NCBI RefSeq assembly: GCF_039555335.1
Contig: NC_092631.1
Location: 11,965,701 to 12,029,700 of the forward strand
Reading direction: 5' to 3'
Length of the DNA: 64,000 bases
Source of the DNA: Amphiura filiformis
Lineage: Eukaryota > Echinodermata > Ophiuroidea > Amphilepidida > Amphiuridae
This document shows positions 57,144 through 64,000 of this stretch, in pieces. Made by a program: the position numbers and the translations under genes. The first letter of the stretch is position 1. Each line of letters begins with the position of its first letter. The notes under the pieces are model-generated. The model saw only the letters and a list, made by a program, of their open reading frames with translations, was not told the origin of the DNA and made no database searches.

Positions 57144-58351
57144 CAGTGGCGTAACTAGGGTTGGTAGCGCCTGGGGCTAGAAACAAAATTGGCACCTCTA
57201 CCCCCACCCGAGAATATCTTAGACACGGGCAGTGACGTAGCTAGGGGTTGTGGTGCCCAGGGCTAAGGCTACATAATGCCCCTCAATAGGGTGCATCAGA
57301 TGCCCCTCATGTCAATGGATTCATCTGTCCCTAGTCTTAAAATGTTCCTATTGTCACAAAACTAACATGTGCCAAGTTTGAATTAATTCGGAGGTCGTCC
57401 TGAGGGGCCACCGAGAGCCTAAAGTTACAATGTGTGTTCCTATGTAGTAAAGTTCGTTGACCCCTGTACAATTCCAATTAGAAGCCGATCGAACAATTTA
57501 AAGTAGCTGCCATATCAAAACCGTTTGGATTTAGAAGCTCAAATCTTGGGAGCTAATCGTATTGATAATCATCTTTGAATCTGTGATGAAAATCCATCTC
57601 CAAAGAAATGACTGTGCGTGTTTTATTGTCAAAAGCGCCCCCACAGTCCATATTCTTGGGAAAATCTATAATTTCTGTCTTAACCAAGTGCTATAATACT
57701 TTATTTCACACTGAAAGTTGTTAATATGTATTATATATTGATCTAAAGTTCAGAAAATCTGCTTTGTAAAAGTGTAATGACAACCAGGACATCAACATTT
57801 GTAAAATTTGAGGTAAAAACTACCACAAAATGCCTATTTCACTGAAATTTTGTATCGAGGGCGCTTGTGCCAATTCCACACATGCGCATTTTGTTGGTGA
57901 TTAATTTTATCACCGATTCAAGATGATTATCAGTACTATAAGCGCAAAAGATTTGAGCTTCTAATTCCTAACGGTTTTGATATGGCAGCTACTTTAAATT
58001 GTTCGATCGGCTTCTAATTGGAATTGTACAGGGGTCAACGAACTTTACTACATAGGAACACACATTGTAACTTTAGGCTCTCGGTGGCCCCCAGGACGAC
58101 CTCCTAATTAATTCAAACTTGGCACATGTTAGTTTTGTGACAATAGGAACATTTTAAGACTAGGGACAGATGAATCCATTGACATGAGGGGCATCTGATG
58201 CACCCTACCCCTCAATTCTTGAAACAATTGCTTGCGGAAATTTTGGACAAATAAGGCCTACCACTAATTAATTTTGGTTACTAGAAGTTGAATATCAGTC
58301 TTCAATTGATGCTGCATTGGTCAATTTGGCGCCCCCGTAGTTACGCCACTG
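57144..58351. mobile_element. hAT-type element with 8-bp target duplication
   Basis: CAGTGGCGTAACTA at 57144 is inverted at the right as TAGTTACGCCACTG ending at 58351. The flanks are exact 8-base direct repeats, GACTGAAG (57136-57143 and 58352-58359). Eight-base duplications with CAG-starting termini are characteristic of hAT transposons. No transposase frame remains. Most of the interior is a second element (57288-58206) that inserted into it. Confidence 0.88.
57288..58206. mobile_element. Long-TIR foldback element nested in the hAT element
   Basis: The ends AGGGTGCATCAGATGCCCCT and inverse start arms of about 310 bases that pair nearly perfectly (57288-57600 with about 57900-58206). The flanks carry CCCCTCAAT on both sides (57279-57287 and 58208-58216, one extra base on the right), a 9-10 bp duplication. 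Long arms plus 9-10 bp duplication suggest a Mutator-like or classical foldback element; the superfamily is inference. Confidence 0.82.
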
Positions 58352-58444
58352 GACTGAAGAGGTTCATCAGGTCTGTTGATTAAACAGCTATTTAAAGTTC
58401 TTTCTGGAGAACAAACCACTAAGAACATACTACTGAAAAAATTT

Positions 58445-60793
58445 GGGTAAAAAATAGTTAGGGGAAAAAGTTCACTTTGGTGACCACTCTCTGGCTAGTA
58501 AGGTTTGACGATTGATTGCAGTCTTCTATGGACCATTTAGAAAAAATTAGCCACCATGTCCCTCGCGAAAATCCCGGCATTTTTCGCTAGAGGCCAAAAT
58601 CCAAAATGGCCGCCGCCACCATTTTGATAATTTAAGTTTTGAACCAGAGCACCTATAATCACGCACAAAGACACTTTTTCGGATATGTCGAAAGTACAAG
58701 GATTCCGATTCTGACATTAGTTTGACATTACGGCATCATTTTCACCCAGAAATCCAAGATGGTGGCCGCAGCATCTTGAAAAATTTAGTTTTGAACAAGA
58801 GGACCTAAAATCGTGTACAAAGACACTTTTTGGATAAGTCGACCACAAGGATTTCAAATTTGACATTACTTTGACATTACTTAACTCATATTTACCCAGA
58901 AATCCAAGATGGTACGCTTGGCCATCTTGAAAAAAAAGTTTTAACCAGATTACCTAAAATCGTGTACAAAGACACTTTTTCGGTAAGTCAACCCCAAGAA
59001 ACCGAATCTGACATTAATTTGACGTAATAACTTAATTTTTGCCCAGAAATCCAAGATGGCCCCATTTGGTAGAGCGTAAATGTGATTTTTGAATGAGAGC
59101 AGAAGCACAAGTGTGTCATTTCCGCCTTTATCTGGGGTTCATGTCTCTTACATGGGGTTTAAACTGCCTTATCTTGGGTTTACATCCCTTATCTGTGGTT
59201 TAGACGGCCTTATCCTGGGTTTACGTTCCTTACCTGTGGCTAAGATGCCTTAACCTTAGCATATCGCAGTCTAAACCCAGATAAGGCATCTAAACCCCAG
59301 ATAATGCGCCGTATACCTATATAAGGGACGTAGACCTCCGAAAAAGCAGTCTAAACCCCAAATAAGGCGCTTTAACCCTAAATGAGGAACATAAACCTAA
59401 GATAAGGCATCTAAACCCCACATAAGGTACCTTAACTCTAGATAAGGGTCGTTAACCCCAGATAAGGGTCGTAAACCTCAGATAAGACATCTAAACCCAA
59501 GATAAGGCCAAATAAGGCGCCTTAAGGCGCCAGAACCCCAGATAAGGGACGTACACCTCAGATAATCCAGTCCCAACCCCAAATAAGGCGCCTTAACCCT
59601 AAATAAGGAACATAAATCTAAGATAAGAGAAGTAAACCCTTGACCGCGCCTTATCTGGGGTTTAGACTGCCATATCTGAGTTTACGTCTCTTATCTGGGG
59701 TTAAGGCGCCTTATCTTAGGTTTAGATGCCTTATCTGAGGTTTACGACCCTTATCTGGTGTTAACAACCCTTATCTAGAGTTAAGGTACCTTATGTGGGG
59801 TTTGGATGCCTTTTCTGTGGTTTATGTTCCTTATTAAGGGTTAAGGCACCTTATTTGGGGTTTAGACTGCTTTATCTGGGGTCTACGTCGCTTATCTGGG
59901 GTTACGGCGCATTATCTGGGGTTTATATGCATCATCTGGGTTTAGACTGCGATATGCTAAGGTTAAGGCATCTTAGCCACAGGTAAGGAACGAAACCCAG
60001 GATAAGGCCGTCTAAACCACAGATAAGGCGCCTTATCCCTAGATAAGGGATGTAAACCCAAGATAAGGCAGTTTAAACCCCATATAAGAGACATGAACCC
60101 CAGATAAGGCGGAAATGACACACTTGTGCTTCTGCTCTCATTCAAAAATCACATTTACGCTCTACCAAATGGGGGCCATCTTGGATTTCTGGGCAAAAAT
60201 TATGTTGTAACGTCAAATTAATGTCAGATTCGGATTTCTTTGGGGTCGACTTATCGAAAAAGTGTCTTTGTACACATTTTAGGTAATCTGGTTCAAAACT
60301 TATTTTTTTTCAAGATGATGCCAAGTGCCACCATCTTGGATTTCTGGGTAAATATGAGTTCGTAATGTCAAAGTAATGTCAAATTTGAAATCCTTGTGGT
60401 CGACTTGTCCAAAAAAGTGTCTTTGTACACGATTTAAGGTCCGCTTGTTCAAAACTAAATTTTTCAAGATGGTGCCGGCCACCATCTTGGATTTCTGGGT
60501 GAAAATTATGTCCGTAATGTCAAACTAATGTCAGAATCGAATCCTTGTACTCTATATATCCGAAAAAGTGTCTTTGTGCATGATTATAGGTGCTCTGGTT
60601 CAAAACTTAAATTTTCAAAAAATGGTGGCGGCGGCCATTTTGGATTTTGGCCTCTAGCAAAAAATGCCGGATTTTCAAGGGACATGGTGGCTAATTTTTT
60701 CTAAATGGTCCATAGAAGACTAATCAATCGTCAAACCTTACTAGCCAGAGAGTGGTCACCAAAGTGAACTTTTTCCCCCAACTAAAAAACCCA
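58445..60793. repeat. 2.35-kb near-perfect palindrome
   Basis: Left and right arms of about 1.15 kb are inverted copies. AAAAAGTTCACTTTGGTGAC near 58465 mirrors GTCACCAAAGTGAACTTTTT near 60755. GGCGGCCATTTTGG blocks mirror each other (58608 and 60628). GACACACTTGTGCTTCTGCT at 60117 mirrors 59097. The centre is near 59620. Within each arm the motif AATCCAAGATGG with CAAAGACACTTTTT recurs about every 120-130 bases, so the arms themselves are built from a tandem unit. It is probably a TE. Confidence 0.88.
59120..60112. repeat. Bidirectional array of a 20-bp repeat at the palindrome centre
   Basis: Units of the form GATAAGGxxxxTAAACCCCA, about 20 bases each, run in one direction mainly from 59270 to 59640 and in the reverse direction from 59645 to 59950. 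Short oppositely oriented stretches occupy the outer parts. Variation is concentrated in the four bases after GATAAGG. The frame at 59795-59986 is repeat-derived. Confidence 0.88.
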
Positions 60794-61664
60794 CATTATT
60801 ATTTTTTTATTTTGCCCACATTTTAACTAGCAGATGAATTTGTCAAGTTCTTTGCCATTCTAAATATGTATAAGTTTATATACTTTAGACTAATAATTTA
60901 GCAGTTACGAGGCCAAAAGTTTCCATAATTCCATGATTAAGATCACCTGAGCATTGAAAGCAACCATCTAAGTGGTTCTGATGGCCTAGACACTATGTAT
61001 TTAATATTGGAAATGTTATGCCATTGCACTTTTTTACTTTGAAACACAAAATGGCAAGTGTATGATATTTTTTGTCACAGCTTGTATTAAAAACCAATAA
61101 AACCCAGTCAAAATGTTCATGCAACTTTATGATAAAGAGGAATTGAAGAGTTCAGATACAAAATAAAAGGCAGTATACGCCATTTTCATCAGGCCACCAA
61201 CATATGCCATTTTAATGCTAGCTTCTGACACCCTACTTTAAAAATCCAATGAATATTTTTGAAATATTTTTATATGATCAAAAACAACACATTATATTTC
61301 CATATGTTCTTTATATTTGACGAGGGAGTTATTTGCCCACAGATATCTAAAACTGAGGAAAATTGATATATTGCTTTTTGCATGAGAACTCTGCTTGATC
61401 TATGTTCCCAGCACAAAAATGTTCTTAAAAGGTTTATTCAAAACATTTAAATGGTGCGTTATATAGGTCATGAATACGTTTGTAAAACATTGTAAAATAT
61501 TTTTTGACAAATATTTTGTCTTCAATAACTGTTGAATGTTTTGCATCATGTTTTCAAATATATTTTATGAATGTTATCAAAATGTGCTTATAGTATACCC
61601 TTTATATAATGTAAAAAGAAACCTCTGAAGCTTACTCATTTTATTTGTTTAAATATTTTTACAG

Positions 61665-61781
61665 GCAAAAAAATTTGTAGAGTCCATCCCTGCAGTGGTC
61701 AAAGCAGACATTGGTAAAGATGAAGCTGAGAAGATTAAAGAACAAGTGGAGAAAGCAGGAGGAGAATGTGTCATTGAATAA
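61665..61781 (+). CDS. MRPL12: Mitochondrial ribosomal protein bL12m, last exon and stop
   Basis: The exon begins after TTTTTACAG in phase 0 and encodes AKKFVESIPAVVKADIGKDE then AEKIKEQVEKAGGECVIE and TAA (61779-61781). NLVQ/AKKFVE(S)(I/L)P across the splice and the closing A-G-G-x-(C/V)-V-(I/L)-E are the hallmark end of L7/L12 C-terminal domains. The protein ends at the usual position with no extension. Confidence 0.97.
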   Translation, partial: AKKFVESIPAVVKADIGKDEAEKIKEQVEKAGGECVIE

Positions 61782-62709
61782 GCAGCCAAACTCATCATCA
61801 AACTGTATTTAAGAGGTTTATAGTGCCTGGCCTTGGATGAGACAAGCACCATGAGGAAAACATCTTCTACCCTTCAATGATGGGCTCCCCCCCCCCTTCT
61901 CACCCAAAATTAGACATTTCAAACATTTTAGGCCATAAGTGATGAATTTTAGGCAAAGTTTTGGATTTTTGCTCCCTTTAAATTTTTTAACCCAGGTGCT
62001 GTCACTGGACATTGCAATTTCTGTACTTTCTGTGTGTGGATTTTGTCAGTGTAGAAAAACTTCAAACATTATTTTAGACAGCATGTTAGTTTTCACTTAT
62101 GAACACGCTATTGTCAATTAAGGCGAGTTAAGATGGCAAGGGCTATATATTTTGTCTAGTTTTAGACTAATGTGTACTTCATTAATCTTATGGGAAGTGA
62201 GTTGAAGAAGCCATGAATTGCATTTATATTTCCATAGGTCATGCATGCAGTTCATGATTTAAAGCCAATAATAATCAAAACAAAAGTATTGGCCATTATT
62301 TTTCCCTCTTCGAAGAAGGATCATGCACATGGGGCGGAAATGACTATCGCTAATAGCTATGACTACGACTATTTTCAGCTTAAACTATGATCAGCTTGTA
62401 ATAGGTGAGAATTCGGTTTTTGTTACTGCGCGAGTCAATAAAGTTGCGACTTACGCCCACGTAAATTCACAAAAGCGTGTGTCAGTCAGGCAACACACAA
62501 TGCGCATTCTATTCTATATCAATGCACGGTGTTATGAGTCCCGTCTAGTATGAGCTGATCAGAGTATATTTGTGCAACTCTATTGTATACAATAAGGATA
62601 CAAGTCATGTATGAACTGAGAAATACTTTGCAATGATTTAACCTGATTATGGTAAAGAAATCTAGAGACTATTAATTATTCCACACCTGTGACGTTTCTG
62701 GAAAATAAA
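61782..62709 (+). other. MRPL12 3-prime UTR with two candidate poly-A signals
   Basis: AATAAA occurs at 62437-62442 and at 62704-62709, about 0.66 and 0.92 kb after the stop. No earlier copy was noticed. Which is used cannot be told from sequence. Confidence 0.5.
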
Positions 62710-62859
62710 TGTTACTTTTATAAGATTTAGTCACATTTTAGTCCAGCACTTAACTTAATCTGTGTGACAAATACCAAAACACATAACACTTTGCTGGGAC
62801 CTGGGAGAGTATCAAGGGTGAAAATAAGAGAGCTTGAACCATAGGCTACTTTGGCAAAA

Positions 62860-63195
62860 GAAAAAAAAGTGGCCCCTGGTTCACCAAGATTTGGAGTGAA
62901 CCAGGGGCCACTTTGGATGAACCAGGGGTCACAGACCTTGGGTGAAAATAAAGAGTGATGGATCAGGGGCTACATTTACATACAAATGGCCCCTTCATAG
63001 AATTTAACTAGGAATTGGGGGCCATTTCCAATCAAGGGGCCAATAAAAATAAAGATGTGCTGGTGAGTTAAATAAGCACTAGTTGCTTTGAATTTGATAT
63101 TTTTGGATGACTATCCAGGGTGCAAGTTTGTGAGAAAAGTGTCCCCTGGTCAACTAAGATGGAACCAGGGGCCATTTCGGAGTTTCTGGGGGCCA
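62860..63195. repeat. Scattered CCAGGGGCCA words
   Basis: AACCAGGGGCCA, its inverse TGGCCCCTGGTT and near variants occur about six times (62871-63190), sometimes as close inverted pairs (TGGCCCCTGGTTCACC / GGTGAACC-like). A degenerate local repeat. Downstream flank of MRPL12. Confidence 0.5.
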
Positions 63196-63589
63196 AATGG
63201 CTCCTGTCTTCCATTTATGTTTACCCTTGGAAAGTATACATAACCTTGACAGTTCAGACTCTGTAGATATAGCAAACTTGCGAAACTATATATTTCTTTG
63301 TTCGGATAATTTGATAATTGGAACATGGCTACATACTATCATCAAACTTGAAGACATCATGAGAACAGCTTTAGAGGGGTTTGAAAGTGGAGTGAAGCTT
63401 ATTTGGAAAGGTTTGAAGGTGGAGAGAAGTTTGATGGTACAACAATCACTAACGCCACTTCAGGTTTGCTGACTTATTTGTAGCAGCCGAGGCAACTGAT
63501 TGATCTTTTGAAGCATGTCAAAGAGGCCAGTGAAGATATTAGGTAAATGTCTTATTTAAGATGGACCATAAGACGCTTATATCTACATG

Positions 63590-63835
63590 CAATCATGTTT
63601 GCCATTGCCAGTTATGGATGTGAGTGTTCAGTCTTATGACATGCTTCTGAGATGTGGTGCTACACAAGAGGCTTCTGCAAGTGACATGGAAAGACAGGAA
63701 AACAAATATCTAGATCTTAGACAAAATAGGTACATGTTAACCATCAGAAATGGCATTTAATATGGAGAGAAAGCTCAAATACTTCAGCCATATTGTCAGG
63801 AAACATGGAGTAGAAAAACAGAATTGTTTCACATA
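63590..63835 (+). pseudogene. LINE E: C-terminal remnant of an endonuclease-RT
   Basis: With stops and frameshifts, the reading gives IMFAIASYGCE, EMWCYTR, RLLQVTWKDRKTNI, ILDKIGTC and MERKLKYFSHIVRKHGVEK. This order (ASYGCE, EMWCYRR, WKDRxTN, RKLxxFxHIxRKHG) is the common C-terminal end of a widespread group of animal LINE polymerases, different from LINEs A-D. Very decayed. Confidence 0.8.
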
Positions 63836-64000
63836 CTAACTATAACTTAAGTTTAATACCATGTTACTCAAAAGACTGACATGTAAATTTCACCAAAATT
63901 AAGTGTCTTCTTCATAAAAAATACCCCCTGTTGAGAAAATTTAATTTAGCAATATCTTTGGAGTAAACATTGTTTAACTTGAAAGTTGAACTTTCATACC

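Larger units (their letters stand above)
55016..61664 (+). other. MRPL12 intron 4, 6.6 kb, packed with inverted-repeat elements
   Basis: GT-AG intron (GTAGGT ... TTTTTACAG) joining two phase-0 exons. About 60 percent of it is accounted for by hairpin-forming elements at 55406-55668, 57144-58351 and 58445-60793. No extra exon is needed or seen. Confidence 0.9.

Noticed and set aside
59270..59950. Regular 20-bp repeats considered as a CRISPR-like array
   Set aside because: There are no unique spacers between repeats, the units abut directly, and the host is a eukaryote.
59795..59986. 63-codon frame with repeating L-Y-L-G words
   Set aside because: Generated by the 20-bp repeat array at the palindrome centre.
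63197..63472. 91-codon plus-strand frame
   Set aside because: No domain; it begins in the CCAGGGGCCA repeat zone and precedes a decayed LINE tail, so it is probably a chance frame or an unrecognisable LINE part.

Overview
This window looks like nuclear DNA of an invertebrate deuterostome, most likely an echinoderm or a relative (inference from the AT-rich, TE-dense intergenic sequence, the frequent TAGGCCTA-like words and the gene content; nothing here fixes the species). It is eukaryotic: the coding parts are short exons with GT/AG borders, and most open frames have no coding support. Two host genes can be supported. (1) On the minus strand at the left edge there are two exons of a Tudor/chromo-barrel protein resembling the PHF20/PHF20L1 family (1922-2069 and 3208-4218). 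The larger exon carries an in-frame TAG. (2) On the plus strand from about 49149 to 62709 lies MRPL12, the mitochondrial ribosomal protein bL12m. Four exons are certain and one start exon is a candidate; one intron appears to use a GC-AG donor.

Almost everything else is transposable elements and their wreckage. 134-738 is a tandem repeat of about 140 bp. 5290-10245 holds two decayed non-LTR retrotransposons in opposite orientations; the first is split by a 1.88-kb TTAA-flanked inverted-repeat element. 10250-11720 is a TTAA-flanked foldback element with a second TTAA MITE inside one arm. 13651-20751 is a 7.1-kb GC-rich DIRS-type tyrosine-recombinase retrotransposon on the minus strand, with inverted terminal repeats and the internal complementary region that marks the family, but decayed coding regions. 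23.4-25.9 kb has two TIR elements and a LINE tail. 26.6-39.6 kb holds several roughly concentric inverted repeat pairs, which may be a very large ancient inverted duplication, plus PIF/Harbinger-like and TTAA hairpin elements and a clean 325-bp tandem duplication. 44132-48400 is bounded by short inverted repeats and contains a nearly full-length but broken LINE.

The introns of MRPL12 are loaded with hairpin elements: a second copy of the TTAA MITE, an element with 105-bp TIRs, a hAT-type element (8-bp target duplication GACTGAAG) with a long-TIR foldback nested inside it, and a 2.35-kb near-perfect palindrome (58445-60793) whose core is a two-directional array of a 20-bp repeat. The right end has a degenerate LINE tail (about 63590-63835).

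No CRISPR array, operon, rRNA gene or confident functional tRNA was seen. The most striking signals are the complete DIRS architecture, the giant palindrome, and the nested TTAA insertions whose empty sites can be read from the window itself.
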